A stretch of 64,000 bases of DNA from Magnolia sinica (lineage: Eukaryota > Streptophyta > Magnoliopsida > Magnoliales > Magnoliaceae): NCBI RefSeq assembly GCF_029962835.1, contig NC_080591.1:37951501-38015500 (forward strand), written 5' to 3'. Shown in pieces: positions 1-11,797 of this stretch. Position 1 is the first letter of the stretch, and each line of letters begins with the position of its first letter. The notes beneath the pieces are model-generated. The model saw nothing but the letters and a program-made list of their open reading frames with translations, ran no database searches and was not told the DNA's origin. The translations under genes and the position numbers were made by a program.

Positions 1-460
1 AACTCACTTAAGTTTCATTTCATTTTCTAAAGATATTCGCGTTTCTCACACTCTTCGTTCAGGGCTTAAGTTGTGCATTTCTGGACACCATCTGGGCTCG
101 ATTCCCGCAATGGTTGTCAAACCCAGTAGGACAGACGTAGCCCTATAGTTTCGCGGTCATCGGACTCTCGATGTGCAGTCTAGGTCCGATACGGGGTTTC
201 AATGTATTCCTGAGAGCGACAGGCTCTTGGGATTTCTCCTAGGTTTTTAAGGGACGTTGAGTCAATGGTATTAATGGTTTTGGATCTTGCCATTTGTGAA
301 AATGGTAGTTTGAGTTAAATCCATCAATTATTTAGTTTAGCACTTAACTAAATTTCGCCTTAATTACGACAGGATAAGGTCCTTAGGTATTTCTGCCTGA
401 GGTGATACTCGGGTCTTTGTACGGATTTTTTCGAGATGTTACAAATACATGGCCATATTG
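1..460. other. unassigned left edge
   Basis: I see no open frame, tRNA-like fold or terminal repeat here. It lies upstream of decayed copia reverse transcriptase and may be the rest of that element or older flanking DNA. Confidence 0.3.
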
Positions 461-1815
461 GTAGCAAATGGTTATACTTAGAAAGAGGGTGTCGACTTCT
501 AAGAGATATTCATACTTGTGGTTAAGTAAGTATCTATCAGATTTGTATTGCATTGGTTACCCAATACAATCTGAAACTGAAACAGTTAGATGTGAAGATT
601 ACGTTTCTACATGGAGAATTATAAGAGTTTATTTACATGAAGCAACCTGAAGAGTTAAAGGTACAGGGAGTAGGTAATAAGGTTCGAAAGTTAAAGAGAT
701 TGTATAGCCTGAAACAGACGCCTAAGCAATGGTACAAAAAGTTTGATTCTTTCATGTCGAGACAACGGTTTATCAGAAGTGAGTTTGATCATTGTGTCTA
801 CTACAAATCACTGAGTGATGGAGAATTCATTATTCTGGTATTGTATGTTAATGATATGCTTATCGCCAATTACAATATGTTTGAAATCAATATCTTGAAA
901 GCTCAATTATCCAAGACATTCAAGATAAAATATTTGAGGGTTGCGAAAAGGATTCTCTGCATCGATTTATACAAAGATAGGGAAAGGAGCAGGCTATGAT
1001 TGTCTTAAGAGGAGTATCTTGAGAAGGTTTTAGTCAAGTTTAGACTTAATAAGGCTAAACCGGTTATCACACTATACGCTGCTTACTTTCGTCTTTCTTT
1101 AAAGCAATGTCTTGTGTCAAATGAAGAAAAGTGGTATATGTTTCATGTGCCCTACTCAAGTGCAATTGGCAGTCTTATGTACGTAATGGCTTGTATTAGA
1201 CTAGATATTTCATTTGTGATTGGTGTTATGAGTAGATAGATATATGTTAAATCCCGGCAAGCAACACTAGGAGGCAGTAAAATGATTATTTAGTTACATA
1301 TGAGGTATAATGGACTACGTCTTGACATTCAAAAAAATTGAGGAGAGACTAGTAGGCTATGTGAATTCGAATTATGCTAGTAATATGGGCAATAAAATGT
1401 CGACTTCCTGATTACTTGTTTGTGTTAGTGGGTAGAGCGATCAGTTGGATGTTGAAGCTTCATTCTGTTGTTATACTTTCCATAACCAAAGCAGAATATA
1501 TGGCAGTGATGAAAGCATTCAAGGAAGCTGTTTGGTTAAAAGGGATGATGAATGAGTTGAGGCTTTAGTAGGAAGTTGTGCTTATGCATTTAGTAGCGAA
1601 AGTGTGATCAATTTGGGGAATAGCTCATTGTACCATTATCAGACTAAACACATTGATGTTCGTCATCATTTTATCTGATAGATGCTAGAGGAATATGGTG
1701 CTACTCTTGAGAAGATTCACACTAGTAAAATTTCAGCAAACAGGCTTATGAAGGTGGTTCATGCAGAGAAGTTCAGGTTTTGCTTAACTTCTCTAGGCTT
1801 GGCAAATAATGAATG
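461..1815 (+). pseudogene. Ty1/copia pol remnant (RT and RNase H)
   Basis: This is the decayed 3' half of a Ty1/copia polyprotein. A reverse transcriptase segment reads from about 570 to 1000: the block ending KQWYKKFDSFM matches the copia 'LKQAPRQWY' region, and YVNDML at about 844-861 is the catalytic YVDDML box with the first Asp changed to Asn. RNase H follows at about 1374-1568 (ISWMLKLHSV, then TKAEYMAVMKAFKEAVWLKG, the usual 'STTEAEYMA' block) and 1640-1800 (TKHIDVRHHF-like, then an AEKFRF-like tail). Stops and frame changes lie between the blocks, and gag, protease and integrase are absent, so it cannot be active. The 3' LTR lies directly downstream. Family (copia) is secure; the Tork/Angela-like placement is a guess. 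Confidence 0.8.
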
Positions 1816-1927
1816 AAGGTAGAGTGTGCACAAGAAGCAATGATGATGGTGCTACTATTAAAGAGAGTAGAGATGGTGATGGCAACTTGAAACAATAGAG
1901 CTGGAGGATTAAAGCCATGATGGAGAT

Positions 1928-2413
1928 TGTTGATAGAGTGCCTTTAATCTGGTGCAGTGTTGTTCAGTCGACCGAGGAATTCTTGGGTAGATCGAAGCAC
2001 ACTGTGATGTTCCCAATTGACCAAGAGACTCTGTTGATGTCTTGATTGACCAAAGGTGCGACTACGCGAAATGCGTAAGTGCCATTTTTTTCTAATTTTG
2101 TATGGAAGTATATAAATAGGCTTAATTACACAATTAGGATAGAACGAAAGGAACTTGATACGTTTTCAAGTGTTTTGAGAGAGAAGACAATGTTTCTCAT
2201 CTATAAGTTATTCCATTTCTTGTAACTTTCTGTTCATAGCAGATTGTTTATCGCTTGGTGCCGTGGATTTTTCCCACAAGGGTTTTTCCACGTAAAATTC
2301 ATGTGCTTTCTGTAGTTGTTTAAATTTTAATTCCCTTATCGCATTATGTGATTTTTGTCTAAGGTGGCTTCCACATCAAACAAGTCGTGTTAGGGCTTAT
2401 TGCATCCCTAACA
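1928..2413 (+). mobile_element. 3' LTR of the copia remnant
   Basis: The segment starts TGTTGATAG and ends CCCTAACA, giving TGTT/AACA inverted ends. The purine-rich GATGGAGAT just before it fits a polypurine tract. A TATA-like box (TATATAAATAGG) lies at 2109-2120, and the downstream 'ttggtgccgtggatttttccc' type text at about 2255 is common in plant copia U5 regions. No second copy is in the window, so the ends rest on motif and position only. Confidence 0.6.
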
Positions 2414-3121
2414 CACACATAAAAAATATGGTGTTAATAACATGTCCAAATAAGACTTATGATCATTATGACCTACTTTCAAAATCATTAATTTAATCAA
2501 TGATTAATATTAACTCATTGACTTTATAGGGCATACAACACTACACACATGCATAAATAGATATGGATTATGAGCCCAAAGCCGTAGGACTCTATAGAAG
2601 GGAGGAGACCCAAGGATAACCCACCAGGCTTGGACATTCCCCCTCTTTCTCTCTTTCCTTCAGGCTAGGGTTTGGGTATAAGGAGTGACTATAAAATTCA
2701 TTTCTCAGAGGCATGTGGGCAGAATTAATGATCATCCATCGATGAAGGAAAAAAAAAAAAATCTTACATTGTGTTGTGGCTAGAAGAGTTGAAGATCCAA
2801 AGCTAGTGGAATTATATTTTTCTCTTGAGGTAAGCAATAAACTTTAAACTATTATTTTTTGTTAATCATATCATATTATGCGTGCAAGTCTCTCCTTATT
2901 TGTTTTGATTGCATATAATCCTTCACACGTATAGAGTGTGATCTATGGGGTTTCAAACCTAACAACACATGGCTATACGACCATCTGAACAACATTCCCT
3001 CCTTTGGAGATGCAACACGTGGCCCCACCAATATCTTGAGGCCTAGGTGACTATGTCAAATGCCTAATTGCTAAATGGTTATATGAAATGTCATGTGCTA
3101 AATAACTACTTAAAGCTATTC
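2414..3121. other. unassigned spacer
   Basis: AT-rich DNA between two retroelements with an A-run near 2748-2760. I see no gene. Positions 3122-3126 (AATTG) are the left target duplication of the next element. Confidence 0.4.
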
Positions 3122-3126
3122 AATTG

Positions 3127-4954
3127 TGAAAAGGCCGAGTTATGTGTCCGGGGGGGGGGGGGGGGTTGAATAGGACTATGCCAAAAAAAATTAATAAGCA
3201 GAATATAGACAACAAATAGCTAAAAAGAATGCAAACAACAAAAGAAAATAACAACCTCAAAAATCAAGTATTGAGAGGTTGATACAAACTTGGTTTTAAG
3301 GACAACCTCACACCAAAAACCAACGGTTTATGGCAGGACAACCTTACTAGAACGTGGGTGAGTATCAAAAACTCAAACTCAAGAGGATATGAAAGAAATA
3401 GAAACTAATCTATTACAACATTCACCACACAATGCTGAAATATAAAGATTACAACATTCACATCCACAAATACATCCCACAATCTTAAACCATAAAAGAT
3501 AAAGAAATAAATCACACATCCACCAAATACAGAGAATTACAGTGGTTCGCTTGTGTGTACACCAACTGTTAATAAATAGCCACATAACTACTCCACTCCT
3601 AATATCCACTCCCTCAGGATATTAGCATTCACTATTCAAAATATATTTTACAAGATTCACCTAAAACCTTCACAATTGTGTCTTTAGATGGGTTTACACA
3701 AATCAAAAAACCCTTCGCTCTGAGATTTTCTGGATCACATCAGACAAAACCAAAATAGAGATTTTCTAGAACAATCTCATAAACTAGAAATAAATTGAAT
3801 TACGGAAAAAGTAAAAACTTATCTGTATGACGATTCTAAAGCAGCCCGGTAGAACCAACTTGATGACGACATAGATGTTCAACATTCAGTCTCACAAGTG
3901 TATAAGGTTCTAAGTCTAGATAATTTTTAATTAAATCAGCAAGGGCTTTGTATTGATTTTGATCTCAAGGAATGGTAAATCAAATATCCCTTTTCAAAAT
4001 GAGAATGAAACAGAGAATCAAAATAAAAAACAACAGCTACTTTAAAGAATCTTAAATATACACAAAATAGCTTAAAATGTACTCAAAATTATCTCAGAGT
4101 GATTGCTTAAGAATGATAAGAATTAAATAGAAAACTTTGAAATTTAAGCACTATTTATAGGTGAAAAATCGATTCGCACAACTGGCCTTTTGTTAGCTAT
4201 GACTGGCCTTATCCAAACAGATTTTTAAAAATTATGGTGCGATAAGATTTTTCAGCTGCACGACTGGCCTTGTGGGTCCCACGACTGGTTGAGTGGCCTG
4301 CTCGACTGGTCATGGACACCACACGACTGGTCATGTGAGTCCAGATTACTCGCTGGAAAATGAGTCAGTACTGCACGACTGGTCAAGCACTATTCACACG
4401 ACTGGGCAAGTAATTTTTAGGACTGGTCGTAAACCAACAGAAAAATTCTGAAAATTTATAACAAATCCTGTACTGGTCGAGGAAATACTAGGACTGGTCA
4501 AGCTAGTGCTGGGGCTAGTCGAAAGAATAGAATTTTACACTTAGAAAATGACCAAAATGACCAACCGAAAGTATGAAATGATTTAATCATGATCTAAGGT
4601 CAATCTAGGTCAATCATACCTTACTTGTGAGATAAAACATATGAACACTTAATCTATCGATCACTTCAGTAGCTTTAATTTTTGCGATCTTCAAAGCTTA
4701 AACTCGACATACCAAATATAATCTTCAACTAGGTCTTAAGTTCTTGGACTTTTCTGGTTCACTTTCTTCCAGTTTGAAGATCTCGGTAAGTTTGTCGTAG
4801 ATATCGGCAAGATAGATTCAGCCCGAACAAAACAAACGTCAAAGATTCAATGTGAACAGATGCACAAGCTTGATACAAATCAAGATACAAACTTGAATTG
4901 GTTTGTCATACCAAAATTTGACAATACTTAGGGTTTATTAACATAATACTTTCA
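3127..4954 (-). repeat. 3' LTR (1828 bp)
   Basis: Direct-repeat partner of the LTR at 11800-17584. It has an almost uninterrupted G run at about 3150-3166, next to the integrase-processed end, and a cluster of about twelve CGACTGGTC-type motifs at 4176-4520. It lacks a segment of about 65 bp that the other LTR has near 17327-17395. Confidence 0.88.
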
Positions 4955-4969
4955 ATCTCCCCTTTTGTC
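4955..4969 (-). promoter_or_regulatory. polypurine tract of the Sirevirus-like element
   Basis: The + strand reads ATCTCCCCTTTTGTC, so the element strand is a purine-rich GACAAAAGGGGAGAT directly next to the 3' LTR. That is where the plus-strand primer for reverse transcription belongs. Confidence 0.75.
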
Positions 4970-5404
4970 AAATTTGTGACAAAACCAAAATTACAATATG
5001 CAATAATATTCAAACAACACATTGCACAAACATGTTGCACTAACATATATACACATGTATGATATGATCTATAATAGATATCATGCACAATAATCAACTC
5101 TCCCCCTTAATCCACTACTCTTTGTAAAAAAAAATAAAAAATATTAGCCACATTTCATCATATCATATCAACATATCATTCAATATTACAATGTCTCCCC
5201 CTTTTTGTCACAACATGACAAAGGAAGCGAATAAGGATAAATGAAGAGAATAAGAGAGCATGTAGAATTAATGACTACTCATTCAAATCAAACAAACAGA
5301 GTATCTGAACTAAATAGATAAAAGTGTAAACAAAATTATCTAATTAGTCATAGGGAAAAGAGTTAGAACAAAGTTATTATAGATACCATCAAAACAAAAC
5401 AAAA

Positions 5405-6521
5405 CTAATCAGATCCTGAAGAGGGAGCAGGAATAGATGGATTAATTTGATGTAAACCCTTATTAATGTGCCTGGTATGTTTGTGCATATAAGCAAATTG
5501 AGAATCCTGGGTTACACGAATCTGAGCCACCTGTTCCTCAAGATTACGCAACCTCTGATCGAAATCAGAAGGCTGATAATTAGGGTCAGCCTCAGAATCT
5601 GATTCAAGTTCATCAAATAAATCATTCATATTAATGTCTTCTTAAGGTAAAGCATCAACTTCTTCAGCTTCTTCATCTCCTCCAACATTCCCATCAACTT
5701 GACCAGGTGCCAAGTCCAAGTTCATCTTGTTGATATTAGAATTGTTAAATGGACGGAGATTAATAGAACCTTCTCCAACCGGTATAGCTATCAAAGCATG
5801 ATTAGCTAAGACAGTCATAAGATAAGTGAATGGAATATCGCTATGACCAGAATAGAGATGAAAGTGAATAATATGATGACAAATAAGAGAAGGAAGACAG
5901 ATATGGATGCCAGATACAACTGATTGCATTAAAAGAGATCAACTCAGTCTTGTTACCTAAGCAAAGATAGACATTCGAAATAAAAATCCGATGCAAGACC
6001 CTGTATCTGGACAACGTATATTTGGAACTGAACATAGTACCACCATTCCATTCCGCATTCATATTACAGAGAACTCTCGTAATCAATTGTTTAGCATTTT
6101 CAGAAGGTTTAGATTGCAAAGTGGATATGGGTATGCCGTCATCAACAATAGGTATATTCATGATTGATGAAATTAAATGACGGTCTACCTCAATTAAACC
6201 TTCTCTAGTTGACACAGTAAATGTCAAATCTTCTAGAGATAACTCAGTAATGCAAGCGTACATGGCCTGCACAATGGATCGGTATGCAAGACTGCCCCAA
6301 GAAAGTATGTTTTCCCAACCTACAGGTTGAAGGAGAGGGACAATGTTGAAGCGCTCAAGATTATCAACAATGACAACATGCTCAACAATAACATTTCTAA
6401 AATGGAAATCCCTCACATACTCGAGATCCTCTTCGGGAGGCCAAAGGTGACACATGGTAATGGGTGCAAAACGAGATGAAGAGGGACCACGAGTGGTTCT
6501 CTTCCTATTTCTTCCTTCCAT
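5405..6521 (-). pseudogene. extra ORF between pol and 3' LTR (env-position ORF)
   Basis: A coding region of roughly 370 codons starting at the ATG at 6519-6521 (MEGRNRKRTTRG), broken by a frameshift near 5930-5960 and an in-frame TAA at 5642-5644. After the stop the same frame resumes as MNDLFDELESDSEADP and ends at 5405. The N-terminal part (PVGWENILSWGSLAYRSIV; LTRVLCNMN-like; RYRVLHRIFISNVYLC; ICLPSLICHHI; IPFTYLMTVL) reminds me of the 'putative plant transposon protein' domain (Pfam Transposase_32 type) seen in many plant retroelement ORFs. The C-terminus is acidic and then predicted coiled coil (FDQRLRNLEEQVAQIRVTQD). I see no signal peptide or clear transmembrane helix, so an envelope role is not supported. 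Position is that of the Sirevirus env-like gene; function unknown. Confidence 0.65.
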
Positions 6522-6982
6522 TACAACAAGAAAACAAAGAAACAAAGGATTGCAAAAAGAAATGAAAGGATTCCAAGCAAATCAGATTTAAGGAAAAAAC
6601 CCTTTCAAACCACCATAAATCTTGAAACAAGAAGCAAAATCAAGATTAAGGATGATCAAAGAACTTAAATCCACAAGGAAATAAAAAATGAAGCACTAAC
6701 CGGAGAGTAATCGAGAGATGGGTTCGACCGGTCGTGGTCGGGCTTGATGGAGAAGAAGAAAGAAATGAAAAAAAGTGACATTTTTCCCGAATAAAAAAGC
6801 ATTTCACGAGTTTCACGACTGGTCGTGTACATACTCGACTGGTCGTGCCACGACTGGTCGAGTGTGTACTCGACTGGTCGTGTAACACTGAAAATGTGCA
6901 ATTTTACATATATTTAAATAAAAAATGTAAAATAATATATACATATACACACACACATTATGATACAAATGAGCACAAATAA
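6522..6982. repeat. CGAC-TG-GTCG motif cluster ahead of the extra ORF
   Basis: Non-coding gap between pol and the extra ORF. It contains four perfect CGACTGGTCG copies (6816-6825, 6836-6845, 6851-6860, 6871-6880) and a variant near 6727. The same motif is scattered through both LTRs, so it is an element-specific sequence placed at two promoter-proximal sites. Confidence 0.7.
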
Positions 6983-7330
6983 TCAATTCATATTGCACAT
7001 ACCAAGATCAAATTTCAATTTTACAAATCGATTTTTATCGAGCGATTTTGTAAATATGTCAGCTAGTTGATTCTTAGTCTGAATATATTCTAATGAAATT
7101 ATCTTTTCTTCCACCAATTTACGAATATAATGATACCTAATGTCAATGTGCTTGGTTTGTGAATGATGAATAGGATTTTTGGAAATATTAATTGCGCTTG
7201 AATTATCATAATAAATTCTTACGCAATTCCATAATCGCTTAGCATTCTCTTCATCCATACTAGCTGAGTGCATGCATTACCTGCAGCAATATATTCAGCC
7301 TCAGTAGTGGAGAGCGATACAGGACTTTAT
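6983..7330 (-). pseudogene. RNase H domain of the Sirevirus-like pol
   Basis: C-terminal end of the polyprotein. The TTEAEYIAAGNA block is encoded at about 7280-7310. Then NSSAINISKNPIHHSQTKHI and QTKNQLADIFTKSLDKNRF follow, ending at a stop at 6983. These are the conserved copia RNase H blocks, including the D-N-x-S-A and H-T-K-H-I motifs. The reading frame needs corrections between about 7270 and 7330, so it is a pseudogene. Confidence 0.85.
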
Positions 7331-8620
7331 TTCTTACTGAGCTAGGAAACGAGACAGTTCCCTACATAGAAACAACCACTACTGGTCGATTTACGATCAT
7401 TAATGTTACCAACCCAATCAGCATCCGTAAAACCAATTAATTGCACACTAATATCATGTGGATACCAGAGACCAAGATTAGTTGAACTAACGACATATCA
7501 CAAATTTCGCTTAACAACAATCAAGTGGGACTCTTTAGGGTCCGATTGATATCTGGCACAAATTCCAACGCTAAAAGCAATATCAGGTCGACTCGCAGTT
7601 AAATAAAGTAAACTTCCTATCATACCGCGATACAACTTAGGATCCACACTCTTACATGTTGAATCCTTAGAGAGTTTCAGAGTGGTACTCATTGGAGTAT
7701 CAAAAATTTTTTCACTCTCAAACCCGAACCTTTTAACTAAGTTCAGAGCATATTTGGTTTGAGAGATGAAGAATCCATCAGGAAGCTGTTTGACTTGTAA
7801 CCCTAGGAAATAATTTAGTTCTCCAACCATGCTCATTTCAAATTTGGACTTCATAAGATCTGCAAACTCAACAGTCATGTTAGCAAAGGTAGATCCATAG
7901 ATAATATCATCAACATAGATTTGCAAAATTAGAATATGAACATTATGTTTCTTAACAAATAATGTTTTATCTACACTCCCCATAACAAACTCATGACTTA
8001 ACAAGAATTTAGTTAATTTCTCGTACCATGCCCTGGGAGCCTATTTCGAACCATAGTGTCTTTTTTAGGCGATAAATATGATTAGCATGCTTAGGGTCTT
8101 CAAAACCTTTTGGTTGTTCAACGTATACTTCTTCATACAAATCACCATTTAAAAATGCACTCTTAACATCCATTTGATATATTTTAAATTTTTTAAAACA
8201 CGCAATGGATATAAACAATCTGATTGATTCAAGACAAGCTACTGGGGCAAAGATTTCATTATAATCAATACCTTTAATTTAGGTGTATCCTTGTACAACC
8301 AGCGTAGCCTTGTTTCTAATTATGTTACTAAATTCATCAGACTTATTCTTGAAAATCCATTTTGTTCCGATAATATGTTTATCAATTGGTCTTGGAACTA
8401 AATACCAAACATCATTTCTCACAAACTGATTAAGCTCTTCTTGCATAGCTACAATCCATTTTCATCAGCAGGGCTTCTTTTACGTTAGCCAGTTCCATAT
8501 GAGATGTAAAGCACATGTAGTTACACATATTTTCTAATTGTTTATGAGTACGTGCACCAGTGAAGGGATTTCCAAGGATTTAATTAGTAAGATGATCTTT
8601 ATTTATTCGTAGTTCAGTGT
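7331..8620 (-). pseudogene. reverse transcriptase of the Sirevirus-like pol
   Basis: RVT_2 type polymerase that would copy the element RNA into DNA. Recognisable blocks in order: an IDKHIIGTKWIFKNK-like start near 8380-8330, [20 protein letters not shown] at about 8190-8120, KFEMSMVGELNYFLGLQV at 7840-7790, and SLLYLTASRPDIAFSVGICA near 7610-7550. The catalytic YVDD is intact at 7910-7925. Frames are broken near 8010-8040 (where the 'YGLKQAPRAWY' block should be) and in the first third by stops. The catalytic box is preserved but the chain cannot be made whole. Confidence 0.85.
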
Positions 8621-9600
8621 TATTTTGATTAGATGAAGAGTCTGATTAATCAATTAGAAGAACCTCATCATCTTCTGAACTTGAGACAGGTGTATTCAAA
8701 GGATCATCAATGACCACATTAATAGATTCTTATAATACAACGGTCCTCATGCTAAGTACCCGATATGCTCGACTATTTAGAGCATACCCTAAAAATATCC
8801 CTTCATCACTTTTGGTGTTAAATTTACCCAGATGTTCTCGGTCACGCAAGATATAGCGTTTACTGTCGAAAACTCGAAAGTAGTTGATAAAAGCTTCTTA
8901 TCAAACCACATCTCATAAGCCGTTTTGTTATTAGATTCTTCTAATATAAACATGGTTAATTATATAACAAGCAGTATTTACAGCTTCAGCCCAGAGATTT
9001 TTAGGAAGCTTCATATTATTTAACATTACATTTGTCATTTGTTGAAGCACCCTATTTTTCCTATCCACTACCCCATTTTGTTGTGGTGTTTTGGGAGCAG
9101 AATATTCATATGATATTCTTTGGTCACTACAAAATTTCTCAAAACTGTTATTTCCAAACTCAGAACCATGATCACTATGGATCTTAGTGATTTGTAACTC
9201 TTTTTCATTTTGGATACATTTAAGTACCCTTTTTACTTCATCGAGAGTTTCAGATTTCTCTCTTAAGAAGACTTTCTAAGTATACCTGGTAAAGTCATCT
9301 ACAATGACCAGAATATACTTCTTCCCACCTCGACTCTCCGTTCTAGTTGGTCCAATGAGATTCATGTGAAGAAGTTCGAGTGGTTTAGATGTGGTAGTGG
9401 AGTTTATCTTTTTGTGAACACTCCTGGTTTGTTTACCAATCTGGCACTCGCCACATATCTTATCCACTTTCTTTATTTTAGGTAGACCTCTTACCAAATC
9501 ACTTTTGCTCAATCCATACAAGTTGCGATAGTGTACATGTCCTAGGTGCTTATGTCATAGTTCGATCTCATTGGTATGGACCATGTAACACGATAGCTTA
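8621..9600 (-). pseudogene. integrase of the Sirevirus-like pol
   Basis: The pre-integrase zinc region (H-x3-H then CGECQIGKQTRS) lies at about 9560-9410, followed by the rve core. The usual LWH entering the zinc motif is interrupted by a TGA. Of the catalytic triad, the first Asp is Asn in LLHMNLIGPT (about 9370). The second Asp is present in KIHSDHGSEFGN (about 9180-9150), and the Glu is Asp in APKTPQQNGVVDRKNR (about 9110-9060). So the integrase is dead at two of three residues apart from its frameshifts. Confidence 0.83.
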
Positions 9601-9779
9601 GATGAGCTTGAGTCATTATCTATATAGCAGTTCTCAGAAGTTCTGTGACCAGTTAATATTACAGAACCATTCTTATTTAAGATTTCACACTTTTGGCTTG
9701 AAAATTTTACACTGTGATTATTGTCGCAAATTTAAGAAATGCTTAATAAATTATGTTTTAAACCTTCTACATATAAAAC

Positions 9780-10084
9780 ATTCTCAAATAAAGGGAGGTT
9801 AGGGAGTTGAACCATACTTTGGCCAACAATTTTGCAGTTGCTACCATCACCAATTGTAACTAAACCATCAGTCGTGTCTTTAAGACTGGGAACAGACTTT
9901 TGTCACTATCCAGGTACCACTTTGAATGGCTCGTGGCTTTGAATATGGTGTGGGCAACCAAACAAGCAACCTTAGGGACCCATTTCATTGCAGTTTTGGG
10001 TTTAGGAGCATAGTTGGTCTTCTTCTGATTATAATTGTTATACATCCTACCCACTGAGTTAGATTTTAAGAGCTCTTTAAGCAA
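9780..10084 (-). pseudogene. aspartic protease region with deleted active site
   Basis: KWYLDS is followed directly by DKSLFPVLK, then TIGDGSNCKIVGQS and LPN. In copia elements the D-S-G catalytic triplet is followed by 'CSRHMTGD'. Here that stretch is missing and the triplet reads D-S-D, so a short in-frame deletion removed the active-site turn. It would have released gag and pol products. Confidence 0.7.
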
Positions 10085-10159
10085 GTCTACAATTTTCTCA
10101 GCTAAAAGATTATGGTTCTAATTTTTATAGTTGATATAGTTCTTTTTAGGATTTAAGGA

Positions 10160-11729
10160 CTAAAAAGTTTTAGTCGTTTTAGAAATATTTTGATTCAGAC
10201 TTTTTCCTTTTGAGTTAGAAGACTCTCCTTTAACAAATTTAGGTAGAGTATTCTTATATTTAGGAGGAATATTTTTATCATAGCCCAATCTAGATCGATC
10301 ACCATATTTTCTGGATCCGGATAAGAGTTTTTCTAATTTAGGGTCACCTTGGGCATACCTCCATGTGTCCTTCAAACTTAAAAGTGAAGAGACTTCTAGT
10401 TTTAGGTTTTCATTTTCAGATTTTAAGTTTTTAACTTGGGATATTTTGAAATCTAAGTCACACTTAGTTTTTTTAAAGCAATCTGAAAGGTGTGATTTTT
10501 CTAAAATCAGATTATCAAAATTTTCTTTCAATTTTAAAAACTTTTCTTCCGATACTTTTAATTTAACGGCTATTTTACAACTTTTCCTATATAGGGCATC
10601 ATAAGCATCCTAAAGATCTTCTTCATTCTCATGATCACTTCCTAGATTTTCTTCACTGGTTGTATCATTATCTAAGAAAGTGAATTTAGCTAGAGTCATT
10701 AAGGCTTTAACATCATTACCCGACTCAGTTTCAGAATCTTCTAACTCAGAAGAGACTTTACAGCAAGAAGATTCATCCCATGTAGCCTACATACCTTTCT
10801 TTTTAGGTTTATTCTTTTTAGGACATTTGTTCGCTAGATGCCCATATTCATGGCAGTTGTAGCATTGGCTGTCTTTTAAAGATTTTCAATTTTTTGATCT
10901 TGATCTTTTCTTTTCAGTAGGTTTTTGAACATCAACCCTCTTTTTACTTTTGAAAATCTTATAAAACTTTTTAACTAAAAGGGTCATATCATCTTCAGAA
11001 TTTTCTAAATCAGAATTGTTATTTTCATGAGACATGCTTTTAGAAGACTTAAGGGCGATAGATTTACCTTTCAAAACTTTAAAGTTTAACTCATAGGTTT
11101 GTAAAGAACCAAGTAATTCTTCAACCTGCATATGATTTGTATCACGAAGTTCATAAATGGTCGTGACTTTTGAATTGAACATTTCAGGTAGTGAGCGTAG
11201 TATTTTTGCACAGACTTTGCTTTCTGGGATGTTATCTTCAAGACCTCAAATAGAGTTGACTATGTCATTCAACTTAGTATAGAAGTCCATGAATGTTTCA
11301 CTTTCTTCCAAACGTATTTCCTCAAACCTAGTGGTGAGGATTTGTAGTTTAGATTTCTTTGGCAGTAGTTGTACCCTCATTTGTCATTTCTAAGATATCA
11401 CAGGCTTGTTTCGCAATATCATAAGATATAATTCTTTTGAATTCATCTGGTGATAGTGCGCAAATAATTGCATTTAAAGCCTTGACATTAACACTACTCT
11501 CAGTTCTCTGAAGAGTGGTCCAAGTGCTATAGGGAGCAACCCTTGGAGATTTAGTTCCATCAAGGCCTAGAACTTCAACAGTAGATGGAGTCCATTTAGT
11601 TATTGTGGCTTATCACACATTCTCATCGAGAGACCTCGAGAATATTCTCATTCTGGCTTCCCAATAAGCATAATTAGAGTCATCAAAAGGTGGATGCTTA
11701 GTTATAGAAAGGCTATCAAAATTTGACAT
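10160..11729 (-). pseudogene. gag with UBN2, CCHC knuckle and coiled coil
   Basis: The start is the ATG at 11727-11729, giving MSNFDSLSITKHPPFDDSNY and then YWEARMRIFSRSL, a typical UBN2/DUF4219 gag opening. A long gag body follows to 10886 (SETFMDFYTKLND, then LRSLPEMFNSKVTTIYELRD). A CX2CX4HX4C zinc knuckle (CYNCHEYGHLANKC) sits at about 10868-10820. A basic, coiled-coil-rich tail (LILEKSHLSDCF; KNLKSENENLKLEVSSLL) runs to 10160. It would form the particle and package element RNA. Several stops and frameshifts (for example near 11610 and 11345) inactivate it. Confidence 0.82.
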
Positions 11730-11785
11730 CTTAAAAGCTAAGATCGGTTAGCTCAAGAATTAAATCTAAATAAACAAGCTATTAA

Positions 11786-11797
11786 GCTCTGATACCA
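11786..11797 (-). promoter_or_regulatory. primer binding site (initiator Met-tRNA type)
   Basis: The element strand reads TGGTATCAGAGC two bases inside the 5' LTR. It is complementary to the 3' end of plant initiator Met-tRNA, the standard copia minus-strand primer. It fixes the orientation of the element. Confidence 0.9.

Noticed and set aside
60-120. GGCTCGATTCCCGC as a tRNA B box
   Set aside because: No matching A box or cloverleaf arms in the flanking bases.
4176-4520. CRISPR-like array of CGACTGGTC motifs
   Set aside because: Motifs are short and unevenly spaced and the DNA is a plant LTR, so a CRISPR array is not plausible.
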